A stretch of 64,000 nt of DNA, taken from Lytechinus variegatus (Eukaryota; Echinodermata; Echinoidea; Temnopleuroida; Toxopneustidae). Below, one piece after another: positions 54,301-63,735 of this stretch. The notes under the pieces are model-generated. The model was not told the DNA's origin. It saw only the letters and a list, made by a program, of their open reading frames with translations, and made no database searches. Where the stretch lies: assembly GCF_018143015.1 (NCBI RefSeq), contig NC_054741.1:52591048-52655047 (forward strand), read 5' to 3'. The stretch's first letter is position 1. Every line of letters starts with the position of its first letter. Both the position numbers and the translations under genes were made by a program.

Positions 54301-57300
54301 ACTAAAATGCAGATTAATGGCAATCTGTATACACGATTACATCTAAATTTTCATCAAGGGCTGCTGATAATATAGAATTTAATGGTGTCATTCATCTTGG
54401 CTTAAATGACTAATGGTTTTTTATCATTAATTTCAGATCTATACAAAAAAATTACTTACCAAAATTCTTATTTTGTAAGCGAAAACATGTTCATTTTTAC
54501 GTATAGCGTTTGATATACCACGAATCCCCAATATAGATAAGATGATCCCCAAGGGTCTATATTGGGTCCAATAATGTTCATAATTCATTGATTCATTATA
54601 TTGATGATATCGTAAACCATGTAAAAAAAACTGTTTGATTCACGTATATGCTTCGTGTGGAAGTTAACATCTGCTCTCACGAAAATTTATAACCCAATTT
54701 AGAAACCAAAATGAATTCTGTTGATTGGCATATTTATTCATATATTAGAAAAATTTTATGTTTTAGAAATAGCGGAACATGCACTTATGCTTAGTTAAAT
54801 TCGCCAGGTTGGATGGGTTTGTGTGTGGAGGTACAGATGCGCGTGTTTGTTACTATGGGAGAGGAAGGAGGCAACGTGAATATAATAACTGGTCTATAAT
54901 GAGCTTTGGAATAAAGATATTTAAAAGTCATATTTCAAACAAACAAAAAACTCAAAACTGTATCGTTTTGTGTTTCCTTTCATTATTTAGCCGAAAGTGA
55001 ATCGAGAGAACTGTATCTATGCTGTCATTTGGAAAAAAAATCTAAAAGCAGCTCATTAGCACTGCACACATCATCATTTTGATTTACTATTATTGTAGCC
55101 GCTGTATGTCTTGGTAATCAACAAGGAAATGCACTTTATCAATGAACGAAGTCAAATATCTTAAAACAGACAACATTATTTTAGGAGTGAAAGATTTAGG
55201 ATCGATTTATTATAAATGCAGATTACGACTGTACAGCGATTGAATATGACTTTACTGAGGCCGGTGAAATAAAATGTTTATTTTGGCAAGCAACAATCAA
55301 GTACTTCAGGACTACCGCATTGTGGTATGTAGTCAAGGGCGAGTCACACGCATTTTACTATCAGAACCTCATAATGAGCGGAAATATAATCACCGGTCTG
55401 AATTTAGAAGGGTACCAGGTAGAATGAGAACAGTAACCAACAATTGAATCGTTATAATATCATTGTAGTATATATAGAAAATGTTATGGATGACACGAAA
55501 GTACAATATGAAATTATAATGACCATGGGTTGGGTCGACAGGGGGAGGTGGAGGGGCGGACATGGTCGACAAACGAAATATCTTATATGAATATAGATCA
55601 ATCAGGGGCGGAATCACCGGGGCAGAAGGGGTGAGTGCCCCAATGATTTTGCAGCTAGGGAAGAAAAAAAGACGGAAAAGGAAAGAAGTGGGATAAAAGA
55701 AAAGGGGAAGTAAGAAAGAGAAAGCATGAAGAAACAAAAAGTATCAAAAAGAGAGGTGTGAGATGTGTATTACATTATTAATGTTCAAACTGAGAAGGGG
55801 GAAATTATGATTCCTCTGGGACGTTTTGCCTCTATCAAACTTTCCTGGTGTCGCAAAGAACCAGAACTTGTGAAATTGACGGTCTGTAAATAATGACACT
55901 AGAGGGTGTGGATGAGTGTCTTCATCCGTTTCAGACATAAATTCCCTTTCACCTCTCCCGCATGGAAATTAGACGAACAGTCATAATTTTACATATACAA
56001 TCTGCCTATACACCGTTCACAGCAAAATCTGAGGTGTTAACCGGTGTACATAGAGGACCACACCAGTTATTTTACACCGGTGTTAAATTGGTGGTGTTAG
56101 TTTTACACCTATAGGTGTTATTACAACACCTATTGTTACATTTACACCTCAGGGTGTGGTCCTCTATTAACACCAATTGGTGTCAGTTTTAACACCGCAG
56201 TTTTTACAGTGTTCCCTTTCTGCCATAGAAACATACTTTTATGTATTTATTGGTAATTATTAGGTGAAACTGGGTCATTTATCATAACAGTACGCACAAT
56301 TCTCTATGTACAGCGCTGGAACCTTAGACATTCGAATTAATGGGACTTCTTTGTAAAAAACATTCTTGGCTAACTAACATATAAAAATAATGATTACAAT
56401 TATAAAATTAGGTTCATTATAGCACTGATTTATTCTCGAAACCTTCCTCTTAACACGACATTTAATTGCTTCTCTCATTTCTGCTCTGACGGGGTTTATC
56501 CCTCCCCCAAAAAATAATGAAATTACAGATCACAGAATTTGTTCATAGTGTCATATCTTCCAATGTTAAACATGATCATTTTCACAAATATATATCTTAG
56601 AATATCAGCATTGATTTGATATTTTGCGTATAATAACACTAATAAGAGTAAATTCGTCATCCAAATAATATTTTTTCGCACTCGCTTTATATCCCCTCGC
56701 ACATTTAATAAAATAGTGCAATGTGTATATATAAAAAACCTAATGTTTGTTTCGCTCTCTGGTCCAAGTTGTATACACTCAACTGGGTTACTGGATAAAA
56801 GATGAAAAAAATATTAACGTCTATGAAAGTACCTTTGTCAAACTATGAATTGCTTAGGATTATTCTTCCTTGTTCCCTTAAAGGACAAATCCACCCCAAC
56901 AAAAAGTTGATTTGAATAAAAAGAGAAAAATCCAACAAGCAGAATACTGAAAATTTCATCAAAATCGGATGTGAAATAAGAAAAGTTATGAGTTAGTTTA
57001 AAGTTTCACTTAAACAGTTATATGCACATACGGGTCGGTATGCAAATGAGGAGACTGACGTCATCAACTCACTATTTTTTTTTGGTATTTTATTACATGA
57101 AAAATTCTAATTTTCTCTTCATTGTCGAGTGAAACAATGATTAATTCCTCCATGAATAATGTGGAATTAGCATGATTTAATATCATATGGTTCAATTAGG
57201 TTGGTCCTCATTGTCATATTTGTAATAAATGAAATATTGTATAATTCAAACAATAAAAAACAAAAGAAATAGTGAGTGATGGACATCATCGACTGACTCA

Positions 57301-59824
57301 CTTGCATGTTAATGAGTTGTGCATATCACTGTTTTTTGAAAAATAAGCGAATCTTTAAAATGCTATAACTTTCTTATTCTACCTCCGATTTTGATCAAAT
57401 TTTCAGCGTTATGCTAGTTTGATTTGTCTCTATTTATTCAAATCAACATTTTCCTCGGGTGGACAGTCACTTGACCTCTAAAGGATTTTCGCCATGCTTT
57501 TCTTCCTGTAGGTGTACTTGCGGGAGCCGGTGGATCACCGGGATGGTCTCTCATCATGTGGGTAGTCTGTGCCATCATATCCCTCTTCGGCGCCCTCTGC
57601 TATGCCGAGCTCAGTACGACCTTCAAGAAGTCCGGCGGGGAATTCACGTTCATCTTACAAGCTTTTGGACCGTTACTGGCCTTCTTGAGGATGTGGACAT
57701 ACCTCTTCATCATCCTCCCAGCGGTTGCTATAGTCCAAGGAAACACCATTGCCAACTACATCACTGCGCCGTTCTTCAACGACTGCGAGGAAGTGCCTAT
57801 GAATGCTCTCAGACTCATGGGCATGGCCGTCATCTGTAAGTAGTTTCACACCCTCCTCCAAGAGAGTGTTAATCTAAAGTTCAAGTCCACCTTAGAAAAT
57901 GTTGATTATAATCAATAGAAAAATTGAAGCAAGAATAATCTGAAAATTTTTATCAAAATCAGATGTAAAATAATAAAGTTATGACATTTCAAACTTTGGC
58001 TTATTTTTCACAAAACAGTTATATGCACAACTCGGCAATATGCAAACGAGAGAGTCGATTAAGTCCCTCACTAACAGTAACTCAGTTCATTTGTTTTTTA
58101 TTGTTTGAATTTTACATTATTTCGTTTTTGTTTTAATTTGACAATATTGACCAGTTTGACTGAACCATAACATCTTAAAACCATTGAAATTCTCGATGTT
58201 CATGGAGGAATAATTTGTTTCACCTTCTAATGAGGAGAAAATTAGAATATTTCATATTTTATATACAAAAGAAATAGTGAATGATTGATGACATCAGTTC
58301 CCTCCGTTGCATACCAGCCACGATGTGCATAAAACCGTTTGGTGAAATTAAGCGAAACTTTAAAATTTCATAACTTTCCTACTTTACATCCGATTTTGAT
58401 GAAATTTTCAAGTTTATGCTTGTTGGATTTTTATCTTTGTGCTCAAATCAACTTTGTTGGGTGGGGTGGACTTGTCCTTTTGAAGATCCAACATGAAATA
58501 TCAAAGCTGAAAACTTTACGATTCTTTAATTTTCAAACTTGTATCATTCCAGAAAAGATTACTCGTGCGCATTTATTGATAAGTTTGTATTCATGCTGAA
58601 ATATTAAACTTTTTTTCATGACGTGTTGATATGCTTTTATGACAAGGTGTGAAAGATACACTTAATAAATAAACATAAGTAGACCTCTTTATAAAAAAGT
58701 TACTTCAGTAATATATTTTTTCAAATGATTCGTCTATTGTATTTATATTTCATTGAACAACGATGGTCTATATATCATAATTGAAAATATCTATCAGGGG
58801 CTGCGCGAATTCATGAAAGTTTGTGGAAGTGTGTTTGTGTGAAAGAGGTGGTGTGTGGGGTGCGCGTGGATGTATGGGGGTGCTAACCATGCCAAATATC
58901 ACAAGAAGATGATATTTTTTCGTTTTGTACACGTTTACTGAAAAGTGGTCCCGCAGCCCCTGATTATATCAATATTTTACTATTTGAATCTTCAGTCATG
59001 CTGGCGTTCATCAATGCGATCAGTGTGAAGTTGACTACTCGTCTCGTCAACATTCTGACCGTGGCCAAGACTGTTGGACTCATAGTACTCATCATATCGG
59101 GACTCGTATATCTAGCTAAAGGTAACTCCATTTTACAGGGGTATTTCACAGATTCTTTAGTATAATAATATCAGGTCGCACTGAGTTCCCCGCGGTATAA
59201 TGTGATGTTTGAGACTTCATCGAATTTGCGAATGCTCTAAGATGCACGTTTCTGCATCGTCACCATTAACAGAATAGTCCTAAATTGGTATTTAAAATTT
59301 TAAATAGATTTTGTTTTGGATAGTACTCATGAAATACCATTTCCACTTTGGCGCTCAAGCCAAAATTGAAGTCACTCGTTACTTTCCATAAAAGATTCAC
59401 TGATTTATGAAGAACGACAGTTTTTAAGACATATTTAATCATGATTTAATATTACAACTCAGGAACAGGTTTATAAATTATGCGAATTATGAGTGAAATA
59501 CTAGTAGGCGAAGTTATGGGTCTTTGATCGGAGATTAAAGATGGTGTGACCTTACACAGGTCGTGTATGACGTAAGATATAAAACTATTCTCATCATTAT
59601 CCAGATTGGGTGGCTATTCATAGTAATACCAATGAACATGATGACATATAATGAATATAGTAAAAATAAAAAATACAATAGGAAAACTCATAAATGAAGA
59701 AAAGTACAAACTCCAGTTTAATATGAAAGTTGTATTTGTCTTTACATTAAAAACTGTAATGAATAGGAAATTGGTCTTATGATATTCATTTGTTTTTCTT
59801 CCGTCACTTGTACAGCGGTGTTTC

Positions 59825-59898
<74 letters not shown>

Positions 59899-60186
59899 AT
59901 ATATATATATATATATATTTAAACTCGTATTCTGCATTTCATTTCCTTTTTACAGGAAACACAAAGTATCTAAATCCTGAGAATTCGTTTCAAATGACTA
60001 CGCCCTTGAACATCCCTTTGGGTATCTTCGCGGGTATCTTTGCTTTCGATGGATGGTAAGAAGGATGGTCACAGAACAATACTTACTTAAGAGTGAGAGT
60101 ATATACGAAGTCTAGTAGAGTAGTACGTACTGGTACTACCCCCCCCCCCATCGCCACCACCACCACCACCACTACTACTACTACTA

Positions 60187-60221
<35 letters not shown>

Positions 60222-62410
60222 GCTACTACTACTGCTATTTCTCCTATCTACTATTACAACTACACTAGTAATATTTCTTTTACTACTGCTACTATAACTA
60301 CTACTACTATTTATACTTCTACTATTGCTACTTTTACTACTACTACAACAACAACAAATACACTACTGTTATTACTATACTACTATACTACTATTACTAC
60401 CACCACTACTACTATACTACTACTACTGCTACTACTATTACTACTTCACTAGTAATATTTCTTTTACTACTACTACTAATACTATTACTTCTATCTACTA
60501 TTACTACTACACTAGTAATATTTCTTTTACTACTACTACTACTATTTATACTACTACTACTACTATTGCTACTACTACTACTACAACAAATACAAATACA
60601 CTATACTGCTATTACTATACTACTACTACTATTACTACCACCACCATTACTACTACTACTACTACTACTATCTACTATTACTACTTCACTAGTAATATTT
60701 CTTTTACTACTACTACTTCTACTATTACTTCTATCTACTATTACTATTACACTAGTAATGTTTCGTTTACTACTACTACTACTTCTACTACTACTACTAG
60801 GCCTACTACGGCTCCGGCATGGTAATAGGATGGTAGCATAATTCCAAGGCTTGTATTTCTCTCTGATAATTTAAGTCTTTCTGTCATCATAGCACTTTCA
60901 AACATCACAAAGATTTTCAAACTTTGATTTCTGACGGAGATATGGGCCCCTTTGCGTACAAGTTACTATTATGGTAATTACCATGGTAAAGCTGATCACC
61001 AACCAATCAAATCCAAGGATTGCACAAGTTACCATTATAGAAACTTTTATGCAACGGGACCCAGATCGCCAAATGGTCAAACACTTTACCGCCACTTTCA
61101 AGGCATCTATACTGTTACACTCTTGCAAATACTATGATATCGATAATATCCGACCAGTGTAGATTACACCATGTAACGCTCCATCTTTTAGCTCCACCAC
61201 TCCATTTTCGTTGTGATAAAGATCGAGTCTGTAAATATACACGTAGATATTTGTAGAATCTTTGCAAGAGTTATGGTTTAAAAAAGAAGTGCTTCTGACT
61301 AAATCAGCGCTTAGAACTAATATAATTGTTGCATATTATTCTGTGGTGGAAATGAAACAAGATGAGCTGATCGGGTGGAGTTTTTTTTATTGACACTGTA
61401 TTCACAGTTTAATATAATGTTCAGTATCCGACAAAGTATTTTATCTATTTTTGTTTTAGGGAATCGGTGAACACGATCGTGGAAGAAATAAAGAAGCCAG
61501 AAAGGTTCGTACACTTTGTTTTTCTTTTCTCTACTTCCTCTAACTTCGCCTTCTTATTCCTCATTTCATTTCTTTTTCATCATCTCTTTTACAAATTTCC
61601 ATTTGACTGTTCGAATACTCCATTTTCCATGTGTTGTTGTTTTTTATGTCTTTATTTTCTTATGTTACCTTTATCTCCCCTTATATCTTGTAAAAAATGT
61701 AGTAAATGATATAATAAATATATATTTAGTAGATTTCTATTTTTCAACAAATTGAAATTAGTTCATGGAGATCGTCTGAAATAAAAATCGAAAAGTTGAT
61801 AGTCAATAAGACCACAAAAGCGCCAGGTTAAAGATTTAAGCATGTTGTTTAAGCCCGTCACTCTAACTTTTAAACAATAGTTTATAACTTTGTTAAACAA
61901 CTTGTTTTAAAGCTTCGACAATTGTTATTAGAGTGCTGAGATTAAACAAATGGTTCTTTATTGTTATCAATATTATTACTATTATTATTTTTATTATTAT
62001 TATTACTACTATTATTATTATCATCATTACACTGTATGAAATGTAGTGCTCATTTAGCACTCACAGTGCTTGTATAGTGACTGCACTACAAGTGCTAATT
62101 TCTAGTTTAAATTTGAACTAGAAAATCAACACTCGTAGTGCAGTCACTATACAAGCACCGTAAGTGCTAAATTAGCACTTCATTTTTTACAGTGTATTAT
62201 TAGTATATAATTATCATTACTACTTTTTTGTATATCATGACACTGATATCTGTTACTGTAAAACTGTGATTTATTTTTGGTGTTAGGAATGTACCCCTTG
62301 GTATAGTGATATCTCTGGCTGCTGTTACCATCATCTACTTGATGGCGAACATCGCTTACTTCACCCTCCTATCACCTGCTGAAATTCTGGCTTCTAACGC
62401 TGTAGCTGCG
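51224..62410 (+). CDS. SLC7-family amino-acid transporter light chain, first 293 aa in six exons (continues past the window)
   Basis: Exons 51224-51383, 57512-57835, 58996-59121, 59956-60055, 61460-61504 and 62287-62410 join in frame (phases 1,1,1,2,2,0) to 879 nt. The product matches L-type/xCT/b0,+ transporters: ARSLGLKECISMVMGIIIGT then GIFISPKGVL (TM1 with the unwound GTGIF, 45-49), SLFGALCYAEL (TM2), KSGGEFTFI, FAFDGW (TM6, 232-237), VEEIKKPERNVPLGIVIS, and NIAYFTLLSPAEIL. Such light chains exchange neutral, cationic or anionic amino acids as 12-helix carriers linked to an SLC3 heavy chain. C145 in the TM3-TM4 loop (FFNDCEEVP) sits where family members have the disulphide cysteine. About seven helices are present; the remainder lies beyond 64000. 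Start: Kozak-like ATG with an in-frame TAG at 51206. The subfamily cannot be fixed from this part; xCT/LAT-like and invertebrate-specific members are all possible. Confidence 0.93.
51497..51633. repeat. AAT/GAT triplet microsatellite abutting a SINE tail
   Basis: Imperfect AATAATGAT triplets. In minus-strand orientation it is the ATT-rich 3' tail of the adjacent SINE, expanded. Confidence 0.9.
51634..51894 (-). mobile_element. Full-length tRNA-derived SINE, minus strand
   Basis: Reading from 51894 down: CGCCGCGGTCTAGTGGTTGC (A-box-like), then GGGTTCGAATCTCAACCATG (B-box), a body with 'ttttccttcagcaagaaatt', 'cccacattgcgctgcactca', 'aaatgggtacccggcag' and 'cgcctgggtac', ending 'ggcgccatattaatgcc' and an ATT tail. 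This is the standard layout of echinoid tRNA-derived SINEs. Confidence 0.9.
53560..53665 (-). mobile_element. Fragment with a GAAGAAGGGCATGTGCG motif
   Basis: The minus strand reads 'gatcctgaagaagggcatgt', 'gcgtccgaaagcttgatgaa' and 'gactggtattgacctt'. Short 'cctgaagaagg..cgaaa' segments commonly lie next to retroelements (Penelope-like or similar) in invertebrate genomes; no reverse transcriptase is present here. The assignment is tentative. Confidence 0.3.
55537..55660. mobile_element. Possible hAT-type MITE end
   Basis: CAGGGGCGGAATCACCGGGG at about 55604 resembles the CAGGGGCGGA terminus of hAT elements. No matching right end was located. Confidence 0.3.
56010..56214. mobile_element. ~205 bp foldback MITE built from GGTGTTA/TAACACC repeats
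   Basis: Left ACACCGTTCACAGCAAAATC then 'gaggtgttaac'; right 'gttttaacaccgcag' then TTTTTACAGTGT. 'agaggaccacacc' and 'ggtgtggtcctct' pair internally, and 'ggtgtta/taacacc' words occur many times on both strands. In SLC7 intron 1. Confidence 0.75.
56878..57482. mobile_element. Palindromic MITE, family A, copy 2 (inverted centre), 30 bp before SLC7 exon 2
   Basis: Left TTAAAGGACAAATCCACCCC, right GGTGGACAGTCACTTGACCT. The centre (57100-57190: 'ttctcttcattg..gtgaaacaatga..tcctccatga') is the reverse complement of the centre in copy 3, so it lies in the opposite orientation. Confidence 0.87.
57512..57835 (+). CDS. SLC7 gene, coding exon 2
   Basis: 324 nt; acceptor TTCCTGTAG|GTGTAC, donor ATCT|GTAAGT, phase 1 both sides. 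Encodes residues 54-161: TM2, TM3, the loop with C145 and the start of TM4. GC content is clearly above that of the flanking introns. Confidence 0.96.
57875..58481. mobile_element. Palindromic MITE, family A, copy 3, 39 bp after SLC7 exon 2
   Basis: Left TAAAGTTCAAGTCCACC, right GGGGTGGACTTGTCCTTT. The arms carry 'atcaaaatcagatgtaaaat' and its complement. The centre reads 'atgttcatggaggaataatt' and 'ttctaatgaggagaaaatta', opposite to copy 2. Confidence 0.87.
58795..58962. mobile_element. 168 bp MITE with CAGGGGCTGCGCG ends, ending 33 bp before SLC7 exon 3
   Basis: Left TCAGGGGCTGCGCGAATTC, right TCCCGCAGCCCCTGA. The interior has G-rich 'gtgtgtggggtgcgcgtgga' and 'accatgcc..caca' words shared with the 5881 MITE. 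Confidence 0.65.
58996..59121 (+). CDS. SLC7 gene, coding exon 3
   Basis: Acceptor TTTGAATCTTCAG|TCATG, donor TAAAG|GTAACT, phase 1 both sides. Encodes residues 162-203 covering the end of TM4 and TM5 (NAISVKLTTRLVNILTVAKT, then VGLIVLIISGLVYLAKG). Confidence 0.94.
59122..59824. other. SLC7 intron 3, unique part
   Basis: AT-rich; no element recognised before the AT dinucleotide array. Confidence 0.45.
59825..59919. repeat. (AT)n microsatellite just upstream of SLC7 exon 4
   Basis: About 95 bp of near-perfect AT with single C interruptions, ending 36 bp before the exon 4 acceptor. Confidence 0.96.
59956..60055 (+). CDS. SLC7 gene, coding exon 4
   Basis: 100 nt; acceptor TTTCCTTTTTACAG, donor GGATG|GTAAGA, phase 1 in and 2 out. 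Encodes residues 204-236 with GNTKYLNPENSF and the TM6 motif GIFAFDGW. The NTK sequence after 'KG' also occurs in the family member b0,+AT. Confidence 0.95.
60139..60805. repeat. C run plus ~650 bp (ACT)n array with higher-order repeats
   Basis: An 11-base C run, then (ACC)n, then (ACT)n. ACTAGTAATATTTCTTTTAC recurs at about 60263, 60449, 60508, 60689 and 60751 (diverged slightly in the last), so the array has been amplified in larger blocks as well as by triplet slippage. Confidence 0.95.
60806..61459. other. Remainder of SLC7 intron 4
   Basis: Contains imperfect inverted words ('caagttactattatggtaat' near 60958 and 'acaagttaccattat' near 61024) but no clear element. It ends in acceptor TTTTTGTTTTAG. 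Confidence 0.45.
61460..61504 (+). CDS. SLC7 gene, coding exon 5 (45 nt micro-exon)
   Basis: Acceptor TTTTTGTTTTAG|GGAATC, donor AGAAAG|GTTCGT, phase 2 both sides. Encodes ESVNTIVEEIKKPER with its flanking split codons, the conserved TM6-TM7 linker (compare the family's NxxxEEhxxPxR pattern). The donor GTTCGT is weak but preserves frame and homology. Confidence 0.9.
61505..61964. other. SLC7 intron 5, unique part
   Basis: T-rich then AT-rich; nothing recognised. Confidence 0.4.
61965..62027. repeat. (ATT)n microsatellite
   Basis: About 20 ATT/ACT triplets directly abutting the palindromic MITE at 62028. Confidence 0.9.
62028..62196. mobile_element. Foldback MITE, copy 2 of the 174 bp palindrome family
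   Basis: Ends TACACTGTA and TTTTTTACAGTGTA. Shares 'tagtgactgcact', 'agtttaaatttgaactag' and 'cagtcactatacaagc' with 33040-33213, but its arms have many mismatches. It ends 90 bp before SLC7 exon 6. Confidence 0.88.
62287..62410 (+). CDS. SLC7 gene, coding exon 6
   Basis: Acceptor TTTTTGGTGTTAG|GAATG, donor GCTGCG|GTAAGT, phase 2 in and 0 out. Encodes residues 251-293, TM7 and the following loop (NVPLGIVISLAAVTIIYLMA, then NIAYFTLLSPAEIL). Confidence 0.94.
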
Positions 62411-62419
62411 GTAAGTTAT

Positions 62420-62515
62420 CTATGGCAGGCCGTTAATGCCATAAGTCGTCATTCATTCACTCATTCGAGTGAGTGAATGAACGAACGATGGCTTATGGCG
62501 TCAACGGCCCGTCAT
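62420..62515. mobile_element. ~96 bp hairpin MITE inserted at the 5' splice site of SLC7 intron 6
   Basis: Arms 'tatggcaggccgttaatgcc' and 'ggcgtcaacggcccgtcata' pair, as do the central 'cattcattcactcattc' and 'gagtgagtgaatgaacg'. AGTTATC is present on both sides (62413-62419 and 62516-62522); the left copy is intron positions +3 to +9. This fits a 7-8 bp target duplication. Confidence 0.75.
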
Positions 62516-62591
62516 AGTTATCCATCACTCAAAGCTCCTTATCTATCTTCCTACTCCTGTGCCTGATGGATTGACCCAGTACTTTTTACTT

Positions 62592-63240
62592 ATGAAGGTC
62601 AAGTCTGCCCCAGAAAGTGTTGATTTGACTCAAAAGAGAAAAATCAAACAAGCATAAGACTGAAAATTTCATCAAAGTCGGTTGGAGAATAAGAAAGTTA
62701 TGACATTTTAAAGTTTCGCTTATTTTACACAAACCAGTTATGCACAAATCAGTTACATGCAAATGGGACGGTCAATGATGTCCGTCACTCACTATTTCAT
62801 TTGTTTTTATTGTTTGAATTATACAATATTTCACTTTTTGCAGATTTGACAATGACTAACTTGACTGAACCTCAAAATATTTAAACAATCGTAATTTACA
62901 TTTTCAGGGAGGAAGAAAACGTTGTCACGTGACAATTAGGAGAAAAATAAAATATTTAAAAGTTCATAATGAAATACAAAAGAAATAGTGAGTGGATGTT
63001 GTTAATATCAGTCCCCTGATTTGCATACCAACCAGGATGTGCATATAATTGTTTCGTGAAATTAAGCAAAACTTTAAATTGTCATAACTTTCATATTTTA
63101 CAGAGTCAAAAGGGGCCTTAGCTTTCGATCCTAGCAGAATTTTCGTCAGAGGCAAAATGGTCATTTTGAGTGTTATTCTTGTTGGATTTTCCCCTTTTTG
63201 TTCAAATAAACGATTTGCTTGGGTGGACTTATCCTTTAAA
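62592..63240. mobile_element. Palindromic MITE, family A, copy 4, with a ~55 bp insertion
   Basis: Left GAAGGTCAAGTCTGCCCCAG, right GGGTGGACTTATCCTTTAA. The right arm is interrupted at about 63105-63165 by 'aaaaggggccttagctttcg' and 'atcctagcagaattttcgtc', replacing the usual 'catccgattttgatgaaat'. In SLC7 intron 6. Confidence 0.82.
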
Positions 63241-63499
63241 ATCAATGAAATATGTTTTTCTGCTAAATGATGATGCAGTGTTGTGATGAGATTAAAATTT
63301 TGAGGGATGAATTTTAGATGCAATGCACTTATAAAAAAAGAAAAAAAGATTAAATCAATTATTCATTTTGTTGCAGATGGAGTGGAAAGTACAATCAGCA
63401 AGATGATGTTTGATAAAAGTTATAATGTTGCAATATATCTTACAATGATTTGACCCACATAGAAAAAATGAATGAATTATAATAACATGATTAACAATA
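63241..63499. other. SLC7 intron 6, nothing recognised
   Basis: AT-rich sequence between a MITE and a microsatellite. Confidence 0.4.
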
Positions 63500-63735
63500 T
63501 TTCTAATAATGATAATAACAATAATGATGATAATAATAATGTTTATAATAAATGATAATAATAATAATAACTATAGTAGTAATAATAATGAAAATGACAA
63601 GAACAACAATAATAATGATAATGATAAATGATAATAATATTAATAATAGTAAAAATAATGATGATAACAATAGTAAGAAAAAAAAAGAAAAAGAAGATGA
63701 TGATGATGATGAAGAAGAAGAAGAAAACAAAATTA
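63500..63735. repeat. AAT/GAT/GAA triplet microsatellite
   Basis: About 235 bp of imperfect AAT and GAT triplets, ending in GAAGAAGAAGAAG. Confidence 0.92.

Larger units (their letters stand above)
51384..57511 (+). other. SLC7 intron 1 (6.1 kb)
   Basis: Donor GTAACA, acceptor TTTTCTTCCTGTAG. It holds a microsatellite, a SINE, two MITEs and several C runs (52544-52556, 53727-53740). Stretches 51895-53550 and 53970-56010 contain nothing I recognise. Confidence 0.8.

Noticed and set aside
60093..60841. Thr/Tyr/Leu-rich open frames downstream of SLC7 exon 4
   Set aside because: Produced by the (ACT)n array inside intron 4.
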